NCBI RefSeq assembly: GCF_003144195.1
Contig: NW_020290058.1
Coordinates: 1 to 64,000 of the forward strand
Direction of reading: 5' to 3'
DNA from: Ceraceosorus guamensis
Lineage: Eukaryota; Basidiomycota; Exobasidiomycetes; Ceraceosorales; Ceraceosoraceae
DNA length: 64,000 nucleotides
The notes below the pieces were generated by a model. That model did no database searches, was not told where the DNA came from, and worked only from the letters and a program-made list of their open reading frames with translations. Positions 22,991 through 36,628 of the stretch are shown here, in pieces. Position 1 is the first letter of the stretch. Every line of letters begins with the position of its first letter. The translations under genes were made by a program, and so were the position numbers.

Positions 22991-25900
22991 ATGACGACGC
23001 AACCTATTACTGCGACGGCCCCACAGGGCGTGCCTCGCTCGTCCTTCGTCGACACTTTCGAATCCCAACCTGGTACCCCAGGAAGCAGAACCGGACATGT
23101 CTTTCCTTCCATCAACCGCATCAGAAAGAACCTGAATGACACGACAGGTGGTCCCCTCAAGAAGCTCATGGTTGCTAATCGCGGTGTGAGTAGTCGCTCT
23201 GCGTGTTCTCGGATGCCTGAGGCCTGCGAAAGGCTTGCGAGAGCTGCCTTTTGCAATGCTGCGGGCAAGGAATCAGACGTGAGCCAATACCTGCGAGCTC
23301 AGCACCCGAGCCAGGGCTTGCAGAGGCGAGCAGATGACGGCGTTTGCTGCCAGCAGGCGGTGTAGATGTCTTTTAGCCTGATCGAGACATGAGGCTACTT
23401 GTGATCGCAAGGAAAAGCGCAACGATGCGTTAGAATGGCCTGCTTTCCAGCGGCTGAGCGATAATGGGGCAGGGTGCTGACTATCGCCTTGCTTCGATGC
23501 TCTTCTTCAACAGGAAATTTCGATCCGTATCGTCCGCAGCGCGCACGAGCTTGCCATGACCACTGTGGCCATCTACTCTTTCGAAGATCGCTACAGCGCC
23601 CACAGATACAAGGTGCGTCTCTTAAGTACCGGGTCCGGCTCAAATTACACTTGCTAATTTGTGCTGTACCTCTCGCCTTTGATATTCCAGGCAGATGAGG
23701 CATACCAAGTCGGTGCAGGCCTTTCCCCAGTGCAGGCGTACCTCGCCATCGAGGATATCATTCGCATTGCTCTTGAGCACGGCGTAGACATGATCCAGTA
23801 AGTGTAGCCCGTCAAGGTCCCATCTCATAGCTTGGCAAGCCTGCTGACGAGCACTCCACGCTTGTAGCCCTGGCTACGGTTTCCTGTCCGAAAACCCCGC
23901 ATTCGCCAAGGCTGTGGAGGATGCTGGTATCGCATTTATTGGCCCTCGCCCGGAGACCATCGATGGGCTTGGCGACAAGACGAAGGCTCGTGATCTTGCT
24001 CGCAAGGCTGGTGTACCTATTGTACCTGGAACCCCTGGGCCCATTGAGGACTACCGCGAGGCTGCTGAATTCGTCAAGGAAGTCGGCTTTCCAGTCATCA
24101 TCAAGGCTGCGATGGGCGGTGGTGGTCGTGGTATGCGTGTTGTCCGCAAGCAGGAAGAATTCGAAGAGGCCTTCTCGCGGGCGAAGTCGGAGGCCAAGTC
24201 TGCTTTCGGAGACCCCACTGTCTTCATCGAGCGCTTCCTCGACAGGCCTCGCCACATCGAAGTGCAACTCCTCGCAGATGGAGAAGGAAATGTCGTGCAC
24301 CTCTTTGAGCGTGATTGCTCCGTTCAACGTCGTCACCAAAAGGTCGTCGAGGTTGCGCCTGCAAGCAATTTGGTAGATGAGACCCGTCAGGCTATCCTTT
24401 CTGACGCTGTCAAGCTCGCCAGAACTGCAAACTACCGCAACGCTGGTACTGCAGAGTTCTTGGTCGACCAACAGAACAGACACTATTTCATCGAGATCAA
24501 CCCTCGTCTGCAAGTTGAGCACACCATCACGGAAGAGATCACTGGTATTGATATTGTCGGCGCTCAGATTCAAATTGCTGCAGGTGCCACCCTGGCAGAT
24601 CTCGGCCTGACCCAGGCGACGATCCAAAAGCGTGGCTCTGCTATCCAGTGTCGTATCACGACCGAGGATCCCTCTGTTGGATTCGCTCCCGACACGGGTC
24701 GCATCGAAGTGTATCGCTCTGCTGGAGGTAATGGTGTGCGTCTCGACGCCAGCTCTGGCTTTGCAGGTGCGCAGATCACCCCGCACTACGACTCGCTGCT
24801 GGTCAAAGTCACTTGCCGTGGCGCGACTTATGAAGTGACTCGCCGCAAGATGCTGCGAGCTCTCGTCGAGTTCCGCATCCGTGGAGTCAAGACCAACATT
24901 CCCTTCCTCTTCCGCCTGCTCACTCACGACGCTTTCGCTGAAGCACGAACATGGACCACCATGATCGACGACACCCCCGAGCTCTTCAACTTGGTCCAAA
25001 GCAAGAATCGTGCTCAAAAGCTGCTCGCATACCTCGGTGACATGGCGGTCAACGGCTCCCCACTGCTGGGTCAGGTTGGCGAGCCCGGACTCAAGACGGA
25101 AATCGAGAAGCCTCCCTTTACGGACCCCAAGGATGCTAGCAAGCCGCTCGATGCGAGCAAGCCCTGCCTCGAGGGCTGGCGCAACATCATCGTCAACGAA
25201 GGCCCCGAGGCTTTCGCAAAAGCAGTGCGCTCCTACAATGGCACACTGATCATGGACACAACTTGGCGTGACGCACACCAGAGTCTCTTTGCTACGCGTC
25301 TGCGCACCATCGATATGGTCAACATTGCCAAGGAGACCAGTCACGTCCTCAAGAACGCCTTCTCCTTGGAATGCTGGGGTGGCGCTACCTTTGATGTCGC
25401 CATGCGTTTCCTCTACGAGGACCCTTGGGAGCGTCTGCGCAAGCTGCGAAAGCTGGTGCCAAACATTCCTTTCCAGGCTCTTATTCGTGGTGCCAATGCT
25501 GTCGGATATACTTCTTATCCCGACAACCTGATCTACGAGTTCAGCAAAAAGGCAGTCGAGAATGGTCTTGACATTTTCCGTGTCTTTGACTCGCTGAACA
25601 ACCTCGACAGTCTCAGGTTGGGTATCGATGCAGCCAAGAAGGCGGGTGGTGTTGCCGAAGGCACCATCTGCTACACTGGTGACGTGGCCAATCCCAAGAA
25701 GCATCCCAAGTACACGCTCGAGTACTACCTCAACCTCACCGACGAACTCGTCAAGGTTGGCATCCACATTTTGGGTATCAAGGACATGGCCGGTCTTCTC
25801 AAGCCCGCTGCTGCGCGCATGCTGGTCGGCGCCATCCGCAAAAAGTACCCTGACCTCCCCATCCATGTGCACTCGCACGACACGGCTGGTATTGCCCTGG

Positions 25901-27156
25901 CATCCATGATTGCATGCGCAGAGGCCGGCGCAGATGTCGTCGATGTCGCCATCGACTCTATGTCAGGTCTCACATCTCAACCCTCTATGGGCGCTCTCGT
26001 CAGCGCTCTCGAGCAGACCGGCCTCGGACCAGGCATTCGTCACGAGGACATCCAGAATCTCAACCTGTACTGGACTCAAGTCCGTCAACTGTACTCGTGC
26101 TTCGAGGCCAACGTCAAGGCTTCCGACTCTTCCGTCTTCGACCACGAGATGCCTGGTGGACAGTACACCAACTTGGTGAGTGCGAGCTTTTGTGCACCCA
26201 CGTCGCACCCTTGCTGATTATGATGTCTCTTGCTTCTGCAGATGTTCCAAAGTCAGCAGCTCGGTCTTGGATCGCAATGGAATGCCATCAAGGACGCATA
26301 CATTCAGGCAAACAAGCTCCTTGGTGATATCGTCAAGGTCACGCCCTCCTCCAAAGTGTGCGGTGACCTTGCACAATTCCTCGTCGCCAACAAGCTGACC
26401 CCTCAAGAGTTTATTGAGAAGGTCGACAAGCTCGATCTGCCCTCTAGCGTCTACGAGTACTTTGAGGGCCGCCTCGGTGTCCCGCCTGGTGGCTTCCCCG
26501 AATTCCGAACGAAGTTGCTGCGTGGTCGACCTGTGATCGAAGGCCGACCAGGTGCGGGTCTCAAGCCTGTTGACCTTTCTGCCATCAAAAAGGAATTGAC
26601 AAAGAAGTACGGCAAGACAATGTCCACTTGCGACGCAATCTCCCATGCCCTTTATCCCAAGGTGTTTGAAGAGTACCAAGACTTTTTGGAAAACTACGGC
26701 GATCTGTCAACCGTGCCCACCAGATTCTTCTGCGGCAAGCCAGACGTCAACGAGGAGATCCAAGTGTTTATCGAGAGCGGCAAGATGCTCATCGTTAAGC
26801 TCCTGGCCGTTGGTGCCGTCAGCGACAAGGGCACTCGAGACGTCTTCATGGAGCTCAACGGAGAGTCTCGTGTGCTGACCATCGACGACAAGAGTGCAGC
26901 AGTCGAGCACGAGACGAGGGAGAAGGCGGACAGCAAGAACCCCGGCTCTATCGGCTCTCCCATTTCCGGTGTCATCATCGAGATCAGAGTCAAGGAGGGT
27001 CAGCAAGTCAAGCAGGGAGATCCTCTGGCCATCCTCAGCGCCATGAAGATGGAGACCAACATCTCTGCCCCAGTCAGCGGAAAGGTCAGCCGCATCGCCG
27101 TCAAGCAGAACGACTCGGTCGCTGGCGGAGATCTGGTCCTCCTCATCGAGCACTAG
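22991..27156 (+). CDS. PYC1: Pyruvate carboxylase
   Basis: Five exons: 22991-23185, 23514-23612, 23691-23797, 23868-26175, 26242-27156; 1207 aa, the usual fungal length. Domain order: biotin carboxylase ([20 protein letters not shown], then the ATP-grasp loop [25 protein letters not shown]), carboxyltransferase ([28 protein letters not shown]), the allosteric/tetramerisation linker, and a C-terminal biotin carboxyl carrier domain with AMKM (biotinyl Lys about residue 1172). Reaction: pyruvate + bicarbonate + ATP to oxaloacetate, feeding the TCA cycle, aspartate and gluconeogenesis. The N-terminus is Thr/Pro-rich without a clear mitochondrial presequence, so a cytosolic enzyme is inferred, as in yeasts. 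Codon use is strongly biased, suggesting high expression. The start at 22991 is the first ATG of the open frame. A 2-kb antisense open frame over exon 4 is a shadow. Confidence 0.97.
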
Positions 27157-27878
27157 GCAGGCTCGTTCATCTCCCTATATTCCTGCACCGAGCCTCTTCC
27201 CACCCTCCCTGCGATCTCGCACCGACTCTGCTTTGCTAAATGTTTCCGAATTGGCTCGATGATCGAAAGGGAACGGATGGAATCGGTTGGTTGGTCCCCA
27301 TCTTTTTTTCTCAAAGTGCTACCCTGGTCGTGGACGAAAGGAGTGAAATGAAACGATGTCATAGATTTCTTTGACTCGGGCTGGGGCTTTGTGTCTGACT
27401 AGGGTTTGGCCCCGCTCGAGACGGACAAGTTCACAAAGGGCTAGCTAGCCTGCCTTGTGCGTGTACTCTTGGTTGGCACCCTCAGCTAGCGAGACGCGAT
27501 TCGAATCCGGACCGTCTTCTGAAATACGCTCGGCAAGAGTACGGGGGAAATGGGGAAGAGAGAAAAGATGACGACGGTAGGTTCGCATCGCGTCTCGGTT
27601 GATTTGGAGGGAAAAGTGTGCGAAAAAGTGAGAGGGAGGGGAGGGGAGGAAAAAGCTGACGTGTCGCGCGGGGGGAGGGGGGAGAAGAGAGCCGCAAGCT
27701 GGACTTGCGAATCGTGAATTGTCAACTATGGGACAGCGTCCTAAAGCACACGCACGAAAACGCCCGAAACCATATACATATCATTTCGCCATTTCTGGGC
27801 TTTCAAAAAGTAAGGGGGGAGTCGAGAGTCGAGCGGGCGAGCAGATTGGGGGGGGGGGTGTGTGAGAGGGAAGTGTTC
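27157..27878. other. Convergent 3' intergenic stretch, purine/G-rich
   Basis: About 720 nt between the PYC and CAF120-like stop codons. The plus strand is G-rich with several G-runs (near 27622, 27640, 27671 and a run of about 10 G near 27849). No gene-like frame seen; presumably 3'UTRs. Confidence 0.45.
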
Positions 27879-30800
27879 CTAGATTGGGCGACGCAGCGGG
27901 GAGGAAGAGGGATTCGCGGCTGGAGAAGCATCCCTACCTCTGAAACGAGGAGAGGCACTGGTGGGTTGTTGTTGTTGAGGTGTTAATTGAGGCGAGCCAT
28001 GGCCAATCTGGGATCCGGGGCTGCCTCCCACTGAGGACGGGCGGGGTGCGGGCAAGAAGTGGGGCAAGTGAAGAGTGATGATGTATCAGCTCAGCGACTG
28101 GGTCGGACAAAGACAGAGCTAGAACGCCGCATCTCAGACTCACTGAAAGCGGGATTGAAGCCCATTGGGGCTCCGTACATGCTCATGAACGGGTTGAACG
28201 GCATGGGCGCCATGCCAGGCATGCTTCCGGGAGGCATGGTCGCAGAAGCCGTCATGCCGCCATCTCCGCCAATCGCCGAGCCAGGCGCTTGTGACATGCT
28301 GCAAGACCAAAGAGGTGAGGTGATCAGCAGGAGCGTTGAGCAAGTGTGCGTGAATACTCACGCTTGCATGTAGGCCTGCTGAGCAGCTTGTTGCGCAGCA
28401 AACATCTGAGCCTGCTGCTGCTGCATCTGGGCTTGCTGCATCTGGAATTGATCCTGACCAGCGCCCTGGGGTACGCCAATTTGAGAACCGCCGCCAAAGC
28501 CGCCCATCATGGGAGGCATCATCCCCATCATCTGCATCTATCGTGGGTACACAAACGAAGCGTCAGCCCCACATTCCACACGCCGTCCTCTGTCCCCGCC
28601 CGCGCTCTCACCTGCTGCCACATGTACGGATTCATCTGAGGCATGCCGCCGCCCATTCCAGGCCACTGACCGCCACCCATCATCCCCATCATCTGCTGCT
28701 GCTGTTGCCTCATAGCATCTTCTTCACGCTGCCGGCGCTCTGCAGCGACTCTGTCTCTTTCTCTCTCCGTCAGCGTAGCACCATAACCGCCGTCCTTCTT
28801 CCTTTCCCTCTCGTGCGCGGTGATGGCGCCAAGGAGGCCAGCTTGAGGAGGTGGCGGCTTGTTGGGCACGTTGACCATAGCAGCCCCTGCCATGCGCGCT
28901 TCGTGCTCTTGCTGCTTCGCACTGCGTTCCGCCTTGTCTTGCGCTCCTGCTTGCACCAAGCCGTGTGGTTGGAACACTGCCGTCATGGCACCAGGCTGCT
29001 CTTCAGGTGCAAGCGAGACAAAGGTCTGCCTGACAGCATTTGCGCTTCCGGGCTGGTCCCCAGAATAGCTGCCGCCCATCGGAGTGGCATTGCCGTCGTT
29101 GTGGGCCAGGTGAGAGTTGAACACAGATTGGCGCTGAGCAGAGGCGGCAGCTTGAATCAGGCCGGAAGGGCCACCAGCACGCATGTTGCGCTGCTGAGCA
29201 GCGCCCGGCGATGCGGAACGTGATCTAGCGTCCGACGCGAAGGCCGGACTGGGTGCTCCATACAGTGACATGCCAGCTCCCGAGGGCGGCGCAATGCCTT
29301 GCGCAGCCATCTGCTGCTGCTGCTGTTCGAAGTAGCCTCGCTGCATTGGGTCTGGCACGCTGCCACTGTACGCGCTTGGGGTGCCTGAGGATCCAGCAGG
29401 CGTGTGCTGCAGCGACGCATTGCCAGCCCTAGGCGTGAGAGCACCTCCTCCGACCGCAGCGCCATTCGCCGAGGCTTGCCGGCTACGCAAAGCAGGGCGC
29501 GCTTCCTCCTCCTCCTCCTCTTCCTCCTCCTCCTCTTCCTCTTCCTCCTCACTAGACTCTTCGCCCCAGGCGTGAGCTCTAGGTCCTTTGGCCATGCTCT
29601 TTTTCTTTGCGCCTGGACGGCCTGGCTTGTTCATAGCTTCTTGGTGAGCCTGAGCCTGAAGTTGGGCTGCAGTCTTGCGCTCCATAGCTTTCTTGTTGGA
29701 GCCAAAGGTGGAAGGGTACGCCGCGGTCGGAGCAGCAGGGGCAAGGGCGGCAGCAGGCACCGTGTTCGTTACGGCCGCATTATTGGAGACTGGTACAACG
29801 CTCGGTGTTTCAGACAGGGATGCCTGCCTCAATGCGGGCGAGGGAGGCTTGTCGAGGAAGGAATAGGCGGCTAGAGCGTCCTCACCATAATCGTCGGCAT
29901 TGTTGGCGCGGAGAGATGGCTTGCGCTCAGCTTGAGGCGCAGCCGCTGCCAAGCTCTGCGGCTGCGGCTGCGCGTTGTGAACGTATGGCTCAGATTGATG
30001 CGAGATGCTCGAGGGGGCCGTGCCGGTCGCGAGAGGATCCGCAGCATCGTATACACCCGCGGCGGCACCAGTGCTGTTCGAAACGACGGCAGCCTGGTGA
30101 CGCTGAGCATGCTGCTGCGCTGCTAGAGCAGCCACGTTGGCAGTGTGTCCAGGTACACTCGAAGTGCTTGGGGTGCCGGCCGGAAGCTGATCGCTCATGG
30201 CTCTCATGTAGAATAAGGCCCCCTCGTCAAAGTCTCCCGTGTCAGAATTCTGGCGGATCGAGGTGTGCTTCGCTTGAAGGCTGTTGTCCGCTTCCGCGCC
30301 TCTTCCTGATGCTTCGAGCACGCGCGGGCCTTGCTGCTGCGCACCTGCAGACTGGGATGTCGCCGGAAGATTGGCGGACACGTGCTCAGGAGAGGTGCTC
30401 GCCTGGGCAGCTCCGTACCTCGACGGCTGAGAAGAGCGTATGCTAGCGCCATCGTCGTGTGGAGCTACTGCCCTGGTCCCGGCGGGTGGCGACATCGGCA
30501 GAGGGTGCGCTGCAGCATTCGCCACATTGGAGCGGATAGAGGCAGGCGGCGGGCTCGCTGCTTGCTGTGGCGCCACATTCGCACTGGGCGCGGCAAAGGC
30601 TTGTGCAGGGGCACCAAACGAGTTGGCGATGGTGCTAGATCCCCCACTGCTGCCTCCTCGGCCTTGCCTCTGCGCGAGTCCAGACGCCACGGCTGCGCCC
30701 GCTGGAGAGATGGGCGTGAAGCCAGCATTGCTGCTAGGAGCGATCTCTGCAGCTGAGGCTGTTTGGATTTTGGGAGGTGGTGGAGGTGCTCCACCGGAAG

Positions 30801-33185
30801 CATCTTGGCCGGCTGCTGGCTGTACCGGCTGGTTCAACGTACCGACGCTCGACATGGCGCTCGCCTCGCGACTGCGCTCCGTGATTGAGTCGAGGCCCCC
30901 GTTTGCGCCCGCTGCCTCGGCTTGCGCATTTGACTCCCCAAAGTCGAGGGGAGGCAGCCCGGACGAGAAGCTTGGCAGGGCAGGTGCTGAGCCCTGTGCT
31001 CGAGCTTGCTGCTCGTTTTCGAGAGTGCCAGGCTGCTCTTGCTGTGCAAGCAGCTCGCCATTTGGCCCACGAGCTTGACTGTGCACTCCCACAGTATCCT
31101 TGTCGCCCACTTTGCCCTTGGCACCATCGAGACTGCGTACACTCGCAGAGTTGGGTTGCGGCAAGGGCGGTAGCACTGGCGTTCTTTCGCCTCGCATGCG
31201 AGCAGCCATGATGCCGTGCAGATTGTGCCTATTGGCCAAATGTCGCTCCTCCCGGATGTCCAAGAAATCTGCCAGCTCGCGATCTAAGAACAGACGATCC
31301 TTGAAGGGTCCAATGGGATATGCGAAAAAGGGGCTGAGCGGGTTGCGCGCATCCCACTCAAAGGCAGCTGGCCGTCCGTAGAGCTTAAAAACATCCATGA
31401 ACGCTATGAGCCACTTCATCATCTCTGCATTTGCGCCTTTTGATCCGATGCTCTCGGAAAGCTCGGGCATGACCATGACCCAGCCAGTCTGACGGATTTT
31501 GCCTGTGGCGCTGGTGGTGGTCGAAAAGGGGAAAGCGCCTTCGACCTTGAACAGACTGCTGCCTTCGACGAGCTCTGGGCGACTTGGATAGACAGCAAAA
31601 GCGTGTCTGGCGTATTGTACAGTAGCGAAGGCCACCTTGGATTTCTTGGTCTCGTAGAAAGCCGCAATGCCAGGCGCTCCGTTGCTTCCTGGAGGAGGCT
31701 CAATGTCGGTCACTGCATTGGCCGCGTTCGGGGAGGAAGATGGCAACGATATGCTCATGATACTGCTGCGATCGCCGGCTTTGAGTTTGCCCCACAAACC
31801 TTTGCTCGTCGATGGGCTCTTGACCATTCCCGCACCATCCGGCGCGGGGCTCTGCGGAGTGGCGCCTCCAGGCAACTCGTTGAGGACCAGCCAGCACTTC
31901 TTCCACTCTCGCGTTCCCATGAAACGAGCCTTGACCCAGCCCTCCATTTTTCCCTTTGAAAGAGGGCTCTTGATGTTCATCTCCATGTTGCCCGGAGCGC
32001 CGCCAGGACCACTCGAAGCTGCGCTCATGTCGCCAGTCGCAGCAGCGCCCAGACGGGCTCGGATGAGCGCTCCAGAGTAAATCTCCTCCAGTCTGACCTT
32101 CTCCCAGCTTGCCAAACGGATGCCATTAACCCAAGACTGGACGAGTCTTCTGCCTACGCTACCCTCCACTCCGAACAGAATGCGGTTCTGGCCAGCGGCG
32201 TTTACAGCAAAGACGTTCTCGTAGCGTCCGCGAGATGCGACGACATCCTGTGGAGACTCTGAGAAAGTTCCGATGTAGTCCACGAACTAACAAAGAGGAG
32301 CGAGGTAGCATGTCAATGAGAGTTGCGAGCGTGCAGCTACCGAGCACAATGTGTCAGGCTGCTTACAGAATCTGTGATGTTGATGTACGTAGGGGGCACT
32401 TCTTTGCCCTCGCGAGCCGCCTGCTCCATGGCTTGTACGCTCCAAATGCTCAAAACAGTGCCAGCGAGCTGGACGAAGCACAAATGCCATCTCTTCTTCT
32501 CGTCATTGATGTGCAGTGGCTTGCCATCGGGATTGAGATCGTCTCGACGACTGAGATAGCCTTCCATGTAGATCTTCTTTGATTGGGCATCTTGCAAAGA
32601 TAGGGCGCTTCGCAACTCGGGCGATCTGAAGGTCAGAGGGGCAGCTGCGGTGCGAATGGAACGCGCTGTTGAGCCGGTAGGAGAAGGTGGTCGAGCGGCT
32701 CCCGGGGGCTGATATGGGTCTGGTGATTCCATGGGCTGATAGGCAGTCAAGGGTCTCATCGACATTGTGGACAGTGTTCGCTGGTGAGTCGGCGGTGCAT
32801 GACCCTGCTGGGAGCCATCTGGTCTGCCGACTTGACTGTTAGTGGAAGGTCTTGGCGAAGCTCCAACCTCAGCCTCGCCTGCGCTGTTCATGTTGTTGTT
32901 GAAGCTGCCGTTGCGAGGGATGGCCTGAGATTGCCTGTTGTGTTGTTGCTGGGATTGTTGCAAATTGTGCATCAAAGGGCTTTGACTGTTTTGCTGCTGA
33001 GTTGGGAAAGCAGTGGAATTCCTCTGGGAAGGCGAAAAGTTGTCGGCCGGCTTGGCGTAGCCGTTGCTGTCAGTGCTAGTGGTGCCATTTGCCGTGGGAA
33101 AGCCTCTGAAAGAAGATGGCGGACCGGAGTTGGGCCCGCTGCCGCGCTGTTGCGCGTGCCAGTTGGCTTGTTGTTGAGTCGCCAT
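27879..33185 (-). CDS. Caf120/Skg3-like PH-domain protein
   Basis: Minus-strand exons: 33185-32367, 32286-28612, 28537-28362, 28298-28144, 28030-27879; 1658 aa. Residues 1-190 are Gln/Asn/Ser-rich. A PH domain spans the first intron: KKIYMEGYLSRR, WHLCFVQLAGTVLSIWS, PTYINITDS-FVDYIGTF, then NVFAVNAAGQNRILFG and the WVNGIRLASWE helix with RLEEIYSGALIRA. A second PH-like part follows (GWVKARFMGTREWKKCWLVL). The remaining 1200 residues are low complexity: Ala/Gln/Pro-rich, a run of about 16 Glu near plus position 29530, and Met/Gln/Gly-rich C-terminal repeats. Family role: yeast Caf120 associates with the Ccr4-Not complex; Skg3 is its bud-localised paralogue. Which one this matches in function cannot be told. 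The three small 3' exons are each supported by phase and CAG/TAG acceptors. Confidence 0.8.
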
Positions 33186-34306
33186 GTCGCGCGCGACGAA
33201 TACCGGGTCTCACTTCAGCTGAGCGTGATGACTCAAAAGCTCGAGACAGTCAAAGCTGCGGTGACCGGAATTTTGAGCACACAATTGAGGCTACGAGGGG
33301 TGAAGCAGCAGACAGAGGGCGCGCTTGGTGCAGTGAGCTGAGCAAGGCGCGTCTATGCAATGCTCAGTCAGAAGAGTGATCGCGTCGTCGAAGGAGAACT
33401 ACGAACAATCACGAACAGTTCGGCGCTTTGAGACGACTTTGAGAAGTCTGCCTACGTGCTGGATGACACGCGCGGTGCCGGAGGTCCCGATGAGTCTCGC
33501 TGATTGGCACGGACCGGCCAACGGTACCGCAGGCCCAAAAGAATTTCGACGGGATTCAAATCGCGGCGACTTGTTCAAAGAAGAGATGAGGTGCGGTTCC
33601 TTTGCGACTCGTGGTACGTCGAACGGTTTGGGATGAGGAGCACTTGGCGACTTCAGAACGAATGAAGGCTGTGAAAGGGTCGAGAGTAGGTGAACGTGAA
33701 GAGGTGCATTCACGATTGCAAGGAAGAGAGGTGAATGATCAAGACAAGCTGATGCGTGCGTCGCCCATCCTCTTTCGTTTATTGCAATCGTGAATCTTCA
33801 ATCACCAGCAATCCCGAAGCTCTGGTCTCGAACAAGTTTGACGCCGGTGGAGCTCGCCACGATGATGCAGATGCACGCGCATGGGACCTTAGCCAGCGAG
33901 ACTCACGACTGTTGTGACTATCTCACTGCACAGCTCTCTCGACCTCGCATCGGGCGGCTCGCGTCACGGCTTGTACTACTCGTGACTCACTCACGACTGA
34001 CTGTATGCTAACTCGTGACTGAACTCACGACTACCAGCATGCACCCGCTGCACTCAGCACTACTCACACTCTTTTGGCCGTACCGAACCGCGCAGCCCAT
34101 ATGCAGCTTGGTCCGTCCGCCTCAGGGTGCCTGCAGCGTGGATCGAGCAAAAAAAAAAAATTCAAAAAGAAAAAATTCGACAACGCCGCGTCCACAAGTT
34201 ATTCGCACGGCCGCGGGATGCAGGTGCGTCCTCGGCTGCTGCATGGCGCGGCCGTCATTTGCATCCTCGCTCAAGGCTGCTGTGCTGCTTGCTGCTTGCT
34301 GATGCT

Positions 34307-34390
34307 GAGCATGAGCACGAGCATGAGCATGAGCATGAGCATGAGCATGAGCATGAGCATGAGCATGAGCATGAGCATGAGCATGAGCAT
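34307..34390. repeat. GAGCAT hexamer satellite, 14 copies
   Basis: 84 nt of GAGCAT units in register; the second unit is GAGCAC, the rest are perfect. It is open in several frames on both strands, which produces spurious Glu-His, Ser-Met and Ala-His open frames. Confidence 0.95.
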
Positions 34391-34535
34391 GAAAGCGAAG
34401 TGGAATGCCGCGACCGCGACTCACAGACCAGCAGGGAGCCCATGCATTCGCGCGTCATGCACTCACTGTACTCGCGACTATGTAGACAGACCTTCGCTCG
34501 GCCTCATGCCATGCCATGCATGCTCGAGCATCCAT

Positions 34536-34572
34536 GCGCGTGGGCGTGCGCGTGCGCGTGCGCGTGCGCGTG
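34536..34572. repeat. GCGTGC hexamer repeat
   Basis: About six units of GCGTGC/GCGTGG in alternating purine-pyrimidine order, which could adopt Z-DNA. It lies 150 nt from the GAGCAT array. Confidence 0.85.
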
Positions 34573-36628
34573 AGCATCGCCTGGTGCCTCTTCACGAATC
34601 ACGAATTCAACTCAAACTCTTCTGACTCACGCGGCTCGCTCATCATCAGCTGCCAGGCGCGGACGTCGGACCTGCGTCGCGCTTGGTTGCATATATGTGT
34701 GCTGTAGGTAAGTGTGTGCTATCATGTGCTGTGTGGGCGAGACATCAGCCGCGCATGCGTTGATTCAAGCTACATAGGTGCCCGTGGATCGCGAGCGGCC
34801 TCCCGGCCGCTCCGATTCAAATTACACCAAGAGATTTCTGATTCAAAATTGTACTCATCCCAATTGAAGGCGCGCGAGAATGTGGGTTAGTGAGTCACGG
34901 CTGGCGATCAAAGATGTGTATAGGCTTCGTCTGAGGCGCTCAAATATACAACAGTCATCAGCACCAAGTGTGAGTTTTGAGTGTATGCCCCCCTCGCCCG
35001 TCGCGATGGGTCCAAGTTGAGCCCCAAAGCGCCCACCAAGGGCCGCATGACTTTCTCTGCTCGATCGAGTCTCGTGACCCGCCTCGATTTTATCGCTGCA
35101 TACATGCTGACTGGCTCGCTGCACCCGCCATATACACCCGGCGCCTTTTGATTGCATCGCGCGTGCACACCGCATCGAAATGAAGCCCCTCCTCCACCTC
35201 ACAAAACCGGAAATCACGCCGCGGCTTATCCCAGCACAGCACTCAGCCCGGTCGATTCGTCGAACTTGTGAGAATTGATGCGCGCTTGCTCGGCCATCTG
35301 TAATCCCGGTTGAAGTAGTAAGCATCATCGCTTGAAAGCCATGGAGCTGAAGTCATTCAGCAACGTTGGCTTTTACACCCCGCGGCCATGTGGCGCCGAA
35401 CGAGAGCTTTCACGCGGTACGGTATACTCAATTCGAGCACTCGACACTTGGCTTCGAGTCTTGCTTCGTTTGATATGACAAGCTGGATCAAAGGTTTTCG
35501 GCACGCACCATTAAAGAAATTTGGTGCACAAGGAAGAATTCTACTCTACGTGGGAACCATCACATGATGGACGCTCGCGCTGGCCCAATGTGGGTGTCAC
35601 GTAGGCAAAGAAGGATTCACAGTGTGATTGTGGGTGGGCAAGGCATGGATGGCGTCTTGCGCGAAAGCTTACCGTCCGCGTGTCCTTTTGAAAGCCCAGC
35701 AATTCACACGCGACTCTCGATTGAACCGAAGATGCGGGGTTATGCCGTCCCAACGCGCAGCACAGCAGCAACAGCCCGGTCTATGCATGCAGGGCAGGCC
35801 TGCGCCTGCGCATCCAGCAAAATTGAAGCCAAATTTAAGATGAGGCATGCATGACGCGTGTGCTGTACACAGCAGCGGCGGGGCGCACAGGTGCTCGACA
35901 GCTCGGCTGCCCACGTTGAATGACTTGCTGATTTTCACACATCATGCAGCACGCGCGCTGCTGTGCGTCTGACCCTGCTGCTGGCAGTGTGAGCTGGAAT
36001 TCAGGTTTGAAAGCTGCTGCGCTTGCGCTCATGATGATGATATCAGCAGCGATAGGATTGCCGCGCGGAGGCTACGGAGGCAAAAAAGGGAGCTCGCTGC
36101 TGCTGCGTGCATGGATGTGCGAGAGCAGACGAGCGAGAGAGCGAGCGAGTAAAGAGCCCGCTGAAATTTGGGGGCCACGATGCTGATTGATGCCTGCCTG
36201 CCTGCCTGCCCTACACTCCACAATGAGACTCGCACTCGACTCACTGACTAGTCTACACGGAAGAGTCACAACAGGGTTTGCGCCCAAGCAGAATCACACG
36301 TCTGCTTTCATCGTGTGCTAGCCATGTAGCTGACTGCGTACTCAGACTGGGCAAAGTAGGAGGGAGAAAGAGCTTTCGCTTCACGAACGCCGTCAGAAGA
36401 CATGATCAGGAGGGGATCAAAATCGAATCTGCTCGTGAGAGTCACCAGTGCGTGCCGTCGCATCGCGCAGAGTTCATGTCTGCTCGGAAGAAAGCGTCAG
36501 GACTGTCTGCGCGCATTGGGAGGAACCTGAACAAACATACACCGCTCGATTTTGTTATTCACACGTTGATCGAGGAGGAATAGGGTGCAGTTCTGTTTCG
36601 TGATCGATACTTTCGAGTATTGGTCGCA

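Noticed and set aside
23812-25878. A 688-codon minus-strand open frame
   Set aside because: It is the antisense shadow of the highly codon-biased pyruvate carboxylase exon; the sense strand carries all conserved motifs.
27481-27512. GATTCGAATCC resembling a tRNA B box
   Set aside because: The word is palindromic and no A box, acceptor stem or anticodon arm could be placed on either strand.
34074-34625. Plus-strand frames with Ser-Met or Glu-His repeats
   Set aside because: The repeats are the translation of the GAGCAT satellite; no splice signals or coding composition outside it.
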